This document shows positions 1 through 7,633 of a stretch of 14,593 nucleotides of DNA, in pieces. The notes under the pieces are model-generated. The model was given only the letters and a program-made list of their open reading frames with translations. It was not told where the DNA came from and did no database searches. Location of the stretch: contig JAZOQB010000044.1 in assembly GCA_045655865.1 (NCBI GenBank), forward strand, positions 1 to 14,593. Direction: 5' to 3'. Each line of letters begins with the position of its first letter. Position 1 is the first letter of the stretch. A program made the translations under genes and the position numbers. The stretch comes from RGIG5579 sp045655865. Its GTDB lineage: Bacteria > Bacillota > Clostridia > Oscillospirales > SIG627.

Positions 1-140
1 CATTCCAAAGACCAGTATCCGATCTTGTCAAGGATATCGCCGGCCGGAAGCATGTCTTCCAGCTTCATTCTTGTTGCAGCATGCGACTGATGTGCATCCC
101 TGAGAATGGTGGCGGAAATATAAAGCTTTTTTTCTGACAT
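1..140 (-). CDS. oadA: Oxaloacetate decarboxylase alpha / pyruvate carboxyltransferase subunit, N-terminal fragment
   Basis: The gene starts at an ATG (138-140) and runs off the left edge of the window, so only the first 46 residues are visible. They include LRDAHQS and ATRM followed by a MLP turn, the N-terminal signature of the HMGL-like carboxyltransferase barrel of OadA and PycB. D15 in that motif matches the metal-binding aspartate of the family. The subunit would move the carboxyl group from the substrate to biotin on the cytoplasmic face. A GGAG ribosome binding site precedes the ATG, and the upstream beta-subunit gene ends 13 bp before it, so this is the fourth gene of the operon. Since biotin sits on a separate protein here, the missing C-terminus may lack a biotin domain; that part is inference. 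A pyruvate carboxylase B subunit is the main alternative, but the gamma and beta neighbours favour the decarboxylase. Confidence 0.85.
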   Translation of the reverse strand, partial: MSEKKLYISATILRDAHQSHAATRMKLEDMLPAGDILDKIGYWSLE

Positions 141-153
141 AATTATCTCCTTA

Positions 154-1797
154 TCAACCAAAGAGTGCAATCATCACTCCGGCGGCAATGGCAGAGCCAA
201 TGACTCCCGCAACGTTGGGACCCATAGCATGCATCAACAGGAAGTTGGATGGGTTTTCTTTCTGACCAACACTCTGAGAAACGCGCGCAGCCATGGGAAC
301 TGCAGAAACACCGGCAGAACCGATGAGAGGATTGATTTTGTTCTTAAGAAATAGATTCATAAACTTCGCAAGGAGAACACCCCCGGCGGTTCCAAAGCCA
401 AATGCGACAATACCCATCATAAGGATCTTGATGGTACCCCAGCTCAAGAATGCATCGGCCGTTGCTGTTGCACCGACGGAAATGCCAAGAAAGATGGTAA
501 CAATATTCATCAGTTCATTCTGAGCTGCTTTGGCAATTCGATCTACTACACCGCTCTCTCGCATCAAATTTCCCAGCATCAAGCAACCAATCAAAGGTGC
601 GGCGGAAGGAACTAAGAGTGCCACAAAAACAGTCACAACAATAGGGAAGAGCATCTTTTCTGTTTTGGAGACAGAGCGAAGTTCCTTCATCTGGATTTGA
701 CGCTCTTTTTTTGTGGTGAGAAGCTTCATGATCGGGGGTTGAATGAAGGGAACCAGAGCCATGTAGGAGTAGGCTGCAACGGCGATTGGCCCCAGAAGTT
801 CCGGAGCAAGCATGGAAGAGACAAAAATTGCAGTGGGGCCATCTGCACCGCCAATGATGCCGATGGAAGCTGCCTGCTGGCTGGAAAATCCTCCCAAGGC
901 GACTGCACCGAAGTAGGTTACAAAGATACCAAGCTGTGCAGCAGCTCCCAGAAGAAGACTCTTTGGGTTCGCGATCAAAGGACCAAAATCAGTCATAGCA
1001 CCAATGCCAAGGAAAATTAAGCAAGGATAAATTCCCAATTTGATTCCAAGATACAAATAGTCAAGTAGCCCTGCTCCGGAAGCGGCAAATTGTTCCCAGT
1101 GAACATGACCTTCGGCAAAAAGTTCCGGATGGTACATGCCGGCTCCGGGCAAATTTGTCAAAAGCATTCCAAAGGCAATCGGGAGAAGCAGAAGGGGTTC
1201 GAACTTCTTGGCAATGGCAAGATAGATCAGAAGGAAAGAGATGATAAACATCACCAAAACTTTCCAATTCTTATAAATCATGGAAAAGCCGGACTGTTTC
1301 AAAAAATTCATCACAATATCAAGCTTTGACAGCGCTTCCGGCTGTTCCAAAACGGAAGAATAATCGCATTCCCCTTCATTGTCCGGATTGGAAGTGGCAC
1401 CGCCCTTTACGGAGCCGTTGTTCGGCTGGTACCAAAACTTCAAATCAAGGTCGGCGTGAACGTTGGAACATGATTCCAGATCAAAAATGAAAGTTCCGGT
1501 AGCGCCGGCAGAAAGGCTTGGAAGGCTTGCCACATAGGAATAATCATAATATCCGTTGCTGTATTTTTTGAAAGAAAGCGCTTGGGCATCAAATCCGGTA
1601 ATAACACAGTTGAGGTTGTTGACCTCTGCACCGGTTTCGTTCTTTACGACAATGACAAGCTGATAATTTCCATCTTCTTCAACAATTTCAGCGCTCTCAA
1701 GTGCAATAGGCTTTTCAATTTCAGAACCAAAAACACTAATACTTAGTGAGGTTAGAGTGAGAAGAATAGCACACAGAATAAAAACGATCTTCTTCAT
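154..1797 (-). CDS. oadB: Na+-translocating decarboxylase beta subunit with exported N-terminal extension
   Basis: This is the integral membrane subunit that decarboxylates carboxybiotin and couples this to Na+ export. Residues about 160-547 match the OadB/GcdB/MmdB family closely: AKKFEPLLLLP at 196-206, IGGADGPTAI at 315-324, GNLMRESGVV at 409-418 and KINPLIGSAGVSAVPMAAR near 487-505. D319, N489, G493, S498 and R505 correspond, with a constant offset of 116, to the functionally important D203, N373, G377, S382 and R389 of the Klebsiella subunit. The protein is 547 residues against roughly 370-430 usual for the family. The extra part is a signal-peptide-like segment (residues 1-24) and a beta-rich domain (about 30-125), then a Gly/Asn-rich linker. 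The gene starts 15 bp after the biotin-carrier gene with a modest AGG site, and it ends in TGA followed directly by an in-frame TAA. Which acid is decarboxylated depends on the alpha subunit. Confidence 0.93.
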   Translation of the reverse strand: MKKIVFILCAILLTLTSLSISVFGSEIEKPIALESAEIVEEDGNYQLVIVVKNETGAEVNNLNCVITGFDAQALSFKKYSNGYYDYSYVASLPSLSAGATGTFIFDLESCSNVHADLDLKFWYQPNNGSVKGGATSNPDNEGECDYSSVLEQPEALSKLDIVMNFLKQSGFSMIYKNWKVLVMFIISFLLIYLAIAKKFEPLLLLPIAFGMLLTNLPGAGMYHPELFAEGHVHWEQFAASGAGLLDYLYLGIKLGIYPCLIFLGIGAMTDFGPLIANPKSLLLGAAAQLGIFVTYFGAVALGGFSSQQAASIGIIGGADGPTAIFVSSMLAPELLGPIAVAAYSYMALVPFIQPPIMKLLTTKKERQIQMKELRSVSKTEKMLFPIVVTVFVALLVPSAAPLIGCLMLGNLMRESGVVDRIAKAAQNELMNIVTIFLGISVGATATADAFLSWGTIKILMMGIVAFGFGTAGGVLLAKFMNLFLKNKINPLIGSAGVSAVPMAARVSQSVGQKENPSNFLLMHAMGPNVAGVIGSAIAAGVMIALFG

Positions 1798-1812
1798 AGG
1801 ACTTAACCTAAT

Positions 1813-2175
1813 TTATGCAAATGCGCAGAGAGTGGCACCGGATTCCACAGAGGCACCTTTGGTAATCGAAACAGAGGCAATGACACCGTCATGGGGAGCC
1901 ATGATTTCGTTTTCCATTTTCATTGCTTCTAAAATAAAGAGCACATCCCCTTTTTTCACATTCTGTCCGTTTGCAACATTTACAGCAAGAATGGTACCGG
2001 GCATAGGAGCAAGGATCGCTTCTCCACCGGTAGGAGCGGAAGAAGGAGCGGGAGCTTCGGGTGCTTTCGCAGGAGCGGCAGGAGCGGTTGGAGCAGCAGA
2101 AGATGCAGCACCGTCGATCAGTTCGATTTCAACTTCATAAGTATTTCCGTTTACATTTACACGATATTTTTTCAT
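1813..2175 (-). CDS. Biotin carrier subunit of the decarboxylase
   Basis: A 120-residue biotin carrier protein equivalent to GcdC/MmdC or the detached C-terminus of OadA. Residues 1-20 form a short beta region. Residues 22-49 are an Ala/Pro-rich flexible linker that lets the carrier swing between the carboxyltransferase and the membrane beta subunit. Residues 51-120 are the biotinyl domain, with EAMKME at 83-88 and K86 as the lysine that biotin ligase modifies. The reading frame stays open for 27 codons upstream, but the chosen ATG (2173-2175) fits because the protein then begins like its homologues with MKKYRV, an AGAGAG site lies just upstream, and the longer version would overlap the gamma-subunit gene. 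It starts 19 bp after that gene and ends 15 bp before the beta-subunit gene, so it is co-transcribed with both. Confidence 0.93.
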   Translation of the reverse strand: MKKYRVNVNGNTYEVEIELIDGAASSAAPTAPAAPAKAPEAPAPSSAPTGGEAILAPMPGTILAVNVANGQNVKKGDVLFILEAMKMENEIMAPHDGVIASVSITKGASVESGATLCAFA

Positions 2176-2194
2176 TGTTATTTTCTCTCTTTCA

Positions 2195-2479
2195 TTAAAT
2201 TCTTCGGATAGAAGTAATTTGGATTCCGGTGACGTCAACACCCAAGTCCTCTGCAATTACGGCACCAATGGCAGCAATTACCTCCTGGCGATTTGAAAAA
2301 GTTGTTTTCGCAGGAGTGGTCGGGGTCACAGTTGACTCGCTCGTGGGTGTATCGTTTTCGTGGTGATTGAGCGCAGAAACCAATCCAAGGATCTTGCAAA
2401 GAAGAACTAAACAAATCAATCCTACAAAGACGGTTCCCAAGCCCATTACGATCACAAACCAGCTTGGAATGCTTTCCAT
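2195..2479 (-). CDS. oadG: Na+-translocating decarboxylase gamma subunit (OadG family)
   Basis: A 94-residue protein with one N-terminal transmembrane helix (about residues 6-30, IVMGLGTVFVGL then a leucine-rich run), a Thr/Pro/Ser linker (43-60), and a C-terminal helix-rich segment ending in GVDVTGIQITSIRRI. This is the layout of the OadG/MmdD gamma or delta subunit, which assembles the alpha and beta subunits into one membrane complex. In some family members the C-terminus binds the carboxyltransferase; histidines that bind metal in some OadG proteins are not obvious here apart from HH at 39-40. It is the first gene of the operon, with a strong AAGGAGG site 8 bp before the ATG and a candidate promoter just upstream. 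Family placement is firm. The exact partner (oxaloacetate, methylmalonyl-CoA or glutaconyl-CoA enzyme) is inferred from the alpha fragment. Confidence 0.85.
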   Translation of the reverse strand: MESIPSWFVIVMGLGTVFVGLICLVLLCKILGLVSALNHHENDTPTSESTVTPTTPAKTTFSNRQEVIAAIGAVIAEDLGVDVTGIQITSIRRI

Positions 2480-2514
2480 ATTTGTATACCTCCTTCAAAA
2501 TTACATCAAAATAC

Positions 2515-2543
2515 ATGTTACACTATTTCACCTGGAAATTCAA
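2515..2543 (-). promoter_or_regulatory. Candidate sigma-A promoter of the decarboxylase operon
   Basis: On the minus strand TTGAAT (2538-2543) and TAACAT (2515-2520) are separated by 17 bp. Transcription would start near 2508 and give a leader of about 30 nt before the gamma-subunit ATG. The -35 lies inside an imperfect GGAAA/TTTCC dyad at about 2532-2554 (8 of 11 positions pair), which could be an operator. The match is moderate and rests on spacing and position. Confidence 0.4.
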
Positions 2544-2644
2544 GGATTTTCCTGTATTTAACATTTATTTAACAAATGAAATAGAAGCTATAGCTTTTTT
2601 TGATTGATATACGATTTAGGTAAAAAAAATTATTCGTAATGATA

Positions 2645-2673
2645 TTGTAATGCTCCAACATTTGTGGTAAAAT
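2645..2673 (+). promoter_or_regulatory. Sigma-A promoter of gltX-glnS
   Basis: TTGTAA (2645-2650) and TAAAAT (2668-2673) stand 17 bp apart, 36 bp before the gltX start codon. The leader would be only about 30 nt, too short for a T-box, so tRNA-sensing control of this pair is not visible. Confidence 0.6.
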
Positions 2674-2709
2674 GTAACAATATCATATGTTTTTTGGTAG
2701 GTAACAGTT

Positions 2710-4386
2710 ATGGATAGAAATCAGCTCGCGTTGGAAGAGAGAAATTTGCTTTCCAAGCTCTTGTTTCCCGAGGTAACAATGTCGGTGGAAGACGTAGAAA
2801 CTCTGTTTCCTCCCCGAGATCTCCCGGAGGGTGCTGTCGTTTCCAGAATGGCTCCTTCGCCTACCGGGTTTGTTCATCTTGGAAATCTGGTTCAGGGGCT
2901 AACTTCAGAGAGAATGTGTCATCAATCGGGAGGGATATTATTTCTCCGTGTTGAGGACACGGATGCCAAGCGAGAAGTTCCGGGTGCAATCGAAACGTTG
3001 ATCGAATCCCTTTCTCATTATGGTATCTGCTTTGACGAAGGGGCGACCCTTACAGGGGACTCCGGTCTTTACGGGCCCTATCGCCAACGCCAGAGAAAAG
3101 AGTATTATCACGTGTTCGCCAAGAAGCTTCTTTTGGAAGGCTATGCCTATCCGTGTTTTTGCACGGAAGAGGAACTGGAAACCATGCATCGGGAGCAGGA
3201 GGCTGAAAAAGCCAATTTTGGCTATCATGGTAAATGGGCGAAGTGGAGAGACGCTTCACTTGACGCGATTCAAGAAGCAATCAATGCCGGTCGCCCTTGG
3301 GTCTTACGTTTTCGCTCAAACGGTTCCATTGATAATAAGATCCCTTTCCGGGATTTAATTAAAGGGAAGATGGAGCTTACAGAAAATGATATTGACCATG
3401 TTCTCCTGAAATCTGATGGAATACCCACCTATCACTTTGCCCATGCAATCGACGATCATCTCATGCATACCACCCATGTGGTACGTGGTGACGAGTGGCT
3501 TTCCACGCTTCCGTTTCACCTTCAGCTATTTTCTACACTTGGCTTTCGCACCCCAAAATATCTTCACATTGGCCCTTTGATGAAAATGGACGGAAGCAGT
3601 AAACGCAAACTTTCCAAAAGGAAGGACCCTGAGCTCAGTCTTTCATATTATCGTTCCCAGGGTTTTCCAAACCGATCCGTATATGAATATCTTTTAACCA
3701 TTCTCAACTCAAATTTCGAAGATTGGCGTCGTGCAAACCCTGCTATTCCGGCAGAAGAATTTCCGTTCTCCTATCAAAAAATGAATCCCGCAGGTTCTCT
3801 GTTTGATTACATGAAGCTAATGGATGTCTCAAAAAATGTAATCAGCAGAATGACATCGGAAGAGGTGTTAAGCGAAGTTCTAGCCTGGACTGCAGAATAC
3901 GATGTAAAGCTACACGAGCTTTTAAAAGAGGACACAAATAAAGCTCTTGCCATTTTTTCTATTGGCAGAGGAGGAGAGAAGCCAAGAAAAGACATTGGTA
4001 CTTGGAGCGAGGTTCGCTCGTATCTTGACTTTTTCTATCAAGAAACCTTCACTGTTTCCGAATCCATGCCTGACAACGTCTCCAAAGAAGATGTACTCTC
4101 CATTCTAAATGCTTACAAAAAGATTTATGATGATTCGGATGATGCTGGCATATGGTTTGAAAAAATCAAGGAACTTGCCTCTTCGCTGGGCTTTGCTCCA
4201 AAGCCGAAGGATTATAAAAACAATCCCGAAGCCTATAAAGGGCACGTAGGAGATGTAAGCATGATCCTTCGCATTGCTGTAACAGGAAAAACCGCCTCGC
4301 CGGATTTGTGTTCTGTGATGCAAATTATGGGAAAAGAGGAAGTATTAAACAGAATTGACCGCGCCATCTGCGCATTGAATCAGTAA
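2710..4386 (+). CDS. gltX: Glutamyl-tRNA synthetase (clostridial long type)
   Basis: Class I aminoacyl-tRNA synthetase that loads glutamate onto tRNAGlu. At 558 residues it is longer than the usual 470-500, as is common for the clostridial form, with an N-terminal extension of about 40 residues ahead of the Rossmann fold. The HIGH signature is APSPTGFVHLG (48-58), RVEDTD (80-85) follows, RGDEWL is at 259-264 and the KMSKS loop appears as KLSKR (300-304). PCFCTEEEL (148-156) marks the region that carries a zinc site in some relatives. The C-terminal third is the anticodon-binding alpha-helical cage. The ATG is preceded by a weak GGTAGG site and a good promoter. glnS begins 11 bp downstream, so the two are one operon. 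Since a dedicated GlnRS is encoded next door, this enzyme probably need not mischarge tRNAGln; that is inference. Confidence 0.95.
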   Translation: MDRNQLALEERNLLSKLLFPEVTMSVEDVETLFPPRDLPEGAVVSRMAPSPTGFVHLGNLVQGLTSERMCHQSGGILFLRVEDTDAKREVPGAIETLIESLSHYGICFDEGATLTGDSGLYGPYRQRQRKEYYHVFAKKLLLEGYAYPCFCTEEELETMHREQEAEKANFGYHGKWAKWRDASLDAIQEAINAGRPWVLRFRSNGSIDNKIPFRDLIKGKMELTENDIDHVLLKSDGIPTYHFAHAIDDHLMHTTHVVRGDEWLSTLPFHLQLFSTLGFRTPKYLHIGPLMKMDGSSKRKLSKRKDPELSLSYYRSQGFPNRSVYEYLLTILNSNFEDWRRANPAIPAEEFPFSYQKMNPAGSLFDYMKLMDVSKNVISRMTSEEVLSEVLAWTAEYDVKLHELLKEDTNKALAIFSIGRGGEKPRKDIGTWSEVRSYLDFFYQETFTVSESMPDNVSKEDVLSILNAYKKIYDDSDDAGIWFEKIKELASSLGFAPKPKDYKNNPEAYKGHVGDVSMILRIAVTGKTASPDLCSVMQIMGKEEVLNRIDRAICALNQ

Positions 4387-4397
4387 AGGAGTCATAA

Positions 4398-6053
4398 ATG
4401 GAAGAAACCACAGCAACAAATTTTCTTCAAGAGATCATTGAAAAAGATTTAGAAGAAGGAAAAATCGATCGACTTCACACTCGTTTTCCGCCGGAACCAA
4501 ACGGATACCTTCATATCGGCAGCGCAAAAGCCATTTATATCAATGCCATGTCTGCAAAACGTTATGGCGGACTATTTAATCTTCGCTATGACGATACGAA
4601 CCCTGCCAAAGAAGATGATGAGTATGTTCAGAGCATCTATGAAGACTTAAAATGGCTGGGTGCTGAACCGACCGGAGGTGTCTTTTACGGTTCTGACTAT
4701 TTTGATCGGTGTTATGAATTTGCTGTCCAGCTCATACGTCAAGGCGATGCTTATGTTTGTGATCTAAATGCGGATCAGATGCGCGAGTATCGTGGCACTC
4801 TCACGGAACCTGGTAAAAACAGCCCCTACAGGAATCGCACGGTGGAAGAAAACTTGGACCTTTTTGAGCGTATGAAAAACGGCGAGTTTTCTGACGGTGC
4901 TTGTACACTCCGCGCCAAAATCGATATGGCATCCCCCAACATGAACTTGAGAGATCCCGCAATTTATCGTATCTCGCATAGCTCTCATCACAGGCAGGGA
5001 ACACGTTGGTGCATTTACCCTCTATACGATTTTGCCCATCCTATTCAGGATGCTCTTGAAGGTATCACTCACTCCATGTGTTCCATTGAGTTTGAAAATC
5101 ACAGACCCTTGTATGATTGGGTCGTTGACCGTATCGGTTTTACAAAAAAGCCTCATCAGTATGAATTCGCACGTTTGAATGTAACACATACCGTCATGAG
5201 TAAGCGCTATCTGCGTCAGCTGGTAGAGACCGGTACTGTTGATGGATGGGATGATCCAAGAATGCCAACGCTTTGCGGCTTAAGAAGAAGAGGATACACC
5301 CCGTCCTCGATTTTCGAATTTGTAAAGCGTGCCGGCGTCTCCAAAGCGTATAGTATTGTAGATATTGGCCTCTTGGAGCATTGTATTCGGGACGAGCTCA
5401 ATACCACAGCTCCGAGAAGAATTGCCGTAATGGACCCTGTAAAAGTGATTATCGATAACTATCCGGAAGGAAAAAGAGAGTTCTTCCCACAAAGCAACAA
5501 TCCGCAAGATGAGAATGCCGGAACCAGACTTCTCCCCTTTACCAAAGAGATCTATATTGAAAGAGGGGATTTCCGCAAAGAAAAAGAACCGAAATTTCAC
5601 CGTCTTTATCCGGGAAACGAAGTTCGTCTAATGGGATCTTATGTTATTTGCTGTACTGGGTTTGACGTAGATGAAGAAGGAAAGGTAACCCTTATCCATG
5701 CTACTGCTGATCTGGAAACAGGAGGCAAGAATCCTTCTGACGGAAGAAAGATCAAGGGAACGATCCACTGGCTTTCTGCATCCGATTGTTGGGAAGCGGA
5801 TGTTTACAAATTCGGACGCCTTTTCACAGAAGAAAATCTGATAGCACTTCCGGAAGGTAAAACTTACGGCGACTATCTGAATCCGGACTCCAAGGAACTT
5901 TTGTGCAACTGCAAAATGGAGATGAGTTTGAAAGAGGCAAAACCCGGCGATCGTTTCCAATTTGTCCGCACAGGTTATTTCTGCAAGGACTCAAAATATG
6001 AAAACACCTTTAATAGCATTGTTGAACTGAAGGATAGCAAGGGAAAAGCTTGA
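4398..6053 (+). CDS. glnS: Glutaminyl-tRNA synthetase
   Basis: Class I synthetase that attaches glutamine directly to tRNAGln. The 551-residue length matches bacterial GlnRS (about 550). Visible motifs are RFPPEPNGYLHIG (29-41, HIGH motif), the Glu-to-Gln discriminating region LRYDDTNP (62-69), DFAHPIQDALEGITHS (211-226) and VMSKR (266-270, KMSKS motif), followed by the two-part beta-barrel anticodon domain (about 340-545). A GGAG site sits 6 bp before the ATG, and the gene is 11 bp after gltX. Most Bacillota lack GlnRS and make Gln-tRNAGln through GatCAB, so glnS here reflects a lineage that has gained it. The hairpin at 6077-6111 terminates the operon 24 bp after the stop codon. Confidence 0.97.
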   Translation: MEETTATNFLQEIIEKDLEEGKIDRLHTRFPPEPNGYLHIGSAKAIYINAMSAKRYGGLFNLRYDDTNPAKEDDEYVQSIYEDLKWLGAEPTGGVFYGSDYFDRCYEFAVQLIRQGDAYVCDLNADQMREYRGTLTEPGKNSPYRNRTVEENLDLFERMKNGEFSDGACTLRAKIDMASPNMNLRDPAIYRISHSSHHRQGTRWCIYPLYDFAHPIQDALEGITHSMCSIEFENHRPLYDWVVDRIGFTKKPHQYEFARLNVTHTVMSKRYLRQLVETGTVDGWDDPRMPTLCGLRRRGYTPSSIFEFVKRAGVSKAYSIVDIGLLEHCIRDELNTTAPRRIAVMDPVKVIIDNYPEGKREFFPQSNNPQDENAGTRLLPFTKEIYIERGDFRKEKEPKFHRLYPGNEVRLMGSYVICCTGFDVDEEGKVTLIHATADLETGGKNPSDGRKIKGTIHWLSASDCWEADVYKFGRLFTEENLIALPEGKTYGDYLNPDSKELLCNCKMEMSLKEAKPGDRFQFVRTGYFCKDSKYENTFNSIVELKDSKGKA

Positions 6054-6076
6054 TATCATATTTTCTTAATAATAAA

Positions 6077-6118
6077 AAGAAAGCCCGTGATTTGATCTCA
6101 CGGGCTTTCTTATCTTTT
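6077..6118. terminator. Bidirectional rho-independent terminator
   Basis: A perfect 14-bp stem with a GC-rich core (AAGCCCGTGA pairing with TCACGGGCTT) and a 7-nt loop, arms 6077-6090 and 6098-6111. The plus-strand tail is TATCTTTT. On the minus strand the flank at 6071-6078 reads as a U-rich tail, so the same hairpin can end both glnS and the convergent small gene that stops at 6128. Confidence 0.93.
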
Positions 6119-6127
6119 GCATATTTC

Positions 6128-6481
6128 TTATTCTTTATCGGATTGATCTACAGAAGGTTCAGCTGAAATCTCTTCTTCTGCAATGGTGAAGTTGATGTCA
6201 TCGGCATCACCCTCGTCAAAGAAATCCATGTCATCGTCATCGCAGCAGTCACAGTCGTCATCGCACCACTCGCCGTCAGCAAATGCAAGACTGTCATTTT
6301 TAGATTCCATATACTCATTATACAAGAGATAGGCACCGCCAAGACCGCCAAGAATTCCCATGCCTAAGAAGGCTTTGGAAAGCTCTTTTTTGCGGTTAGC
6401 ATAAACAAAAGACAGAACAAGGCTGGTAAAAGACTGGGCCACCAAGCAGATTGCGATAATAAATTTAGTTTTTCTGTTCAT
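6128..6481 (-). CDS. Small two-helix membrane protein with acidic Cys/Asp cluster
   Basis: I do not recognise a named family. The 117-residue protein has a hydrophobic segment at about 7-27, a short basic loop (30-36, NRKKELS) and a Gly-rich hydrophobic segment at about 38-54 (GMGILGGLGGAYLL), so it probably forms a membrane hairpin. The rest is a very acidic tail. It includes CDDDCDCC (73-80), four cysteines within eight residues, followed by a run of Asp/Glu to about residue 95. This looks able to bind metal or cations, but that is inference. The start has an AGGAG site 7 bp upstream. It begins 21 bp after the prfB stop codon on the same strand and ends just before the shared terminator, so it is probably the last gene of the prfB transcript. 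A low-complexity acidic tail without metal binding is the main alternative. Confidence 0.8.
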   Translation of the reverse strand: MNRKTKFIIAICLVAQSFTSLVLSFVYANRKKELSKAFLGMGILGGLGGAYLLYNEYMESKNDSLAFADGEWCDDDCDCCDDDDMDFFDEGDADDINFTIAEEEISAEPSVDQSDKE

Positions 6482-6502
6482 TGTGTTTTCTCCTGTTCTA
6501 AA

Positions 6503-7621
6503 TTATTTATTTTTTTCACCCGATTTAAAAATCAGGTAAGCATTCATAAACTCATCCAAGTTGCCGTCCATTACCTTATTGATGTCTCCGTCTTCAAATC
6601 CGGTGCGATGATCCTTTGCCAGGGTATAAGGCATAAAAACATAGGATCGGATCTGTGCGCCCCATTCAATGTTGGTCTTGGTGCCTTTGATGTCTTCGAT
6701 TTTTTCAAGTTGCTCGCGTTCTTTGATTTCAAGAAGCTTGGATTTTAGCATTCTCATAGCAACTTCTTTGTTTTGAAGTTGGCTTCTTTCATTTTGGCAA
6801 CCAACTACAATACCGGTGGGAATGTGCTTGATTCGAATGGCAGAGTCGGTCTTGTTGATGTGCTGACCGCCGGCACCGCTGGCCCGGTGCGCTTCGATCT
6901 CAAGATCTTCTTCACGAATCTCAATTTTGATCTTATCATCAAACTCCGGCATGACTTCAACAGACGCAAAAGAGGTGTGTCTTCTTCCGGAAGAATCAAA
7001 GGGGGAAACGCGCACCAACCGATGAACACCGGATTCGGATTTTAAATATCCGTAAGCGAATTCACCGCCGACTAAGAACGTAACACTCTTAATGCCCGCT
7101 TCATCGCCATCCAAATAATCTAAAACTTTAAACTGGAAGCCTCGGCGCTCGGAAAAGCGCATATACATCCGATACAGCATTTCTGCCCAATCCTGGGCCT
7201 CGGTTCCGCCAGCGCCGGGGTGGATGGAAACAATAGCGTTGCTTCGATCGTATTCGCCGGAAAGAAGAAGCTTGATTTTTTGTTCTTCATAAGATTTTTC
7301 AATCCGTCGAATATCATTTAAAATATCATCGGTAAAGCTCTCATCTTCCTCGGCGATCGCTAAATCCAATAGCTCTAAGGTTGAAGAAAAGAGGGAAGAG
7401 AGCTCGGTATAAGAGGTGATCACATCCTTAACCGCCTTAAGCTCACCCAAAACTTTTTGCGAATTCTCAGGGTCATTCCAAAAATCGGGTCCGGATGCAA
7501 TCTCTTCTAAAGATTGGTAACGTTCTTTTTGCTCGTTGATTTTAAGCGAATTGGCTAGTTCCTCAATGAGAGGCTGCATATCCCGCAAGTGAGAGCGGGC
7601 CTGCTCAAGCTGGATAATCAA
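6503..7621 (-). CDS. prfB: Peptide chain release factor 2, no programmed frameshift
   Basis: RF2 reads UAA and UGA stop codons and triggers peptide release on the ribosome. The 372-residue protein has the N-terminal helical domain, the SPF tripeptide (206-208) that recognises UGA/UAA and the catalytic GGQ (251-253, in SGAGGQHINKT). The GGQ glutamine is normally methylated by PrmC. Full length is encoded in one frame: where most prfB genes have CTT TGA C and a +1 frameshift near codon 26, this gene has CTT AAA (7541-7546, residues L26-K27). The start is a TTG at 7619-7621 with GGAGG (7629-7633) 7 nt upstream; the nearby ATG at 7624-7626 is out of frame and hits TGA after one codon. A strong promoter precedes it, and the acidic membrane protein follows 21 bp after the stop codon. 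Confidence 0.95.
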   Translation of the reverse strand: MIIQLEQARSHLRDMQPLIEELANSLKINEQKERYQSLEEIASGPDFWNDPENSQKVLGELKAVKDVITSYTELSSLFSSTLELLDLAIAEEDESFTDDILNDIRRIEKSYEEQKIKLLLSGEYDRSNAIVSIHPGAGGTEAQDWAEMLYRMYMRFSERRGFQFKVLDYLDGDEAGIKSVTFLVGGEFAYGYLKSESGVHRLVRVSPFDSSGRRHTSFASVEVMPEFDDKIKIEIREEDLEIEAHRASGAGGQHINKTDSAIRIKHIPTGIVVGCQNERSQLQNKEVAMRMLKSKLLEIKEREQLEKIEDIKGTKTNIEWGAQIRSYVFMPYTLAKDHRTGFEDGDINKVMDGNLDEFMNAYLIFKSGEKNK

Positions 7622-7628
7622 AACATTT

Positions 7629-7633
7629 CCTCC
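7629..7633 (-). promoter_or_regulatory. Ribosome binding site fixing the TTG start of prfB
   Basis: GGAGG on the minus strand lies 7 nt before the TTG at 7621-7619 but only 2 nt before an out-of-frame ATG (7626-7624). The spacing favours the TTG, which also gives an RF2 N-terminus of normal length. Confidence 0.7.

Noticed and set aside
1757..2140. 127-residue Ala/Gly-rich open frame on the plus strand
   Set aside because: It is the antisense of the Ala/Pro linker and biotin domain of the carrier gene and has no ribosome binding site.
2480..2709. Possible T-box leader in front of gltX
   Set aside because: The distance from the promoter to the start codon is only about 36 bp, and no T-box sequence or terminator hairpin is present.
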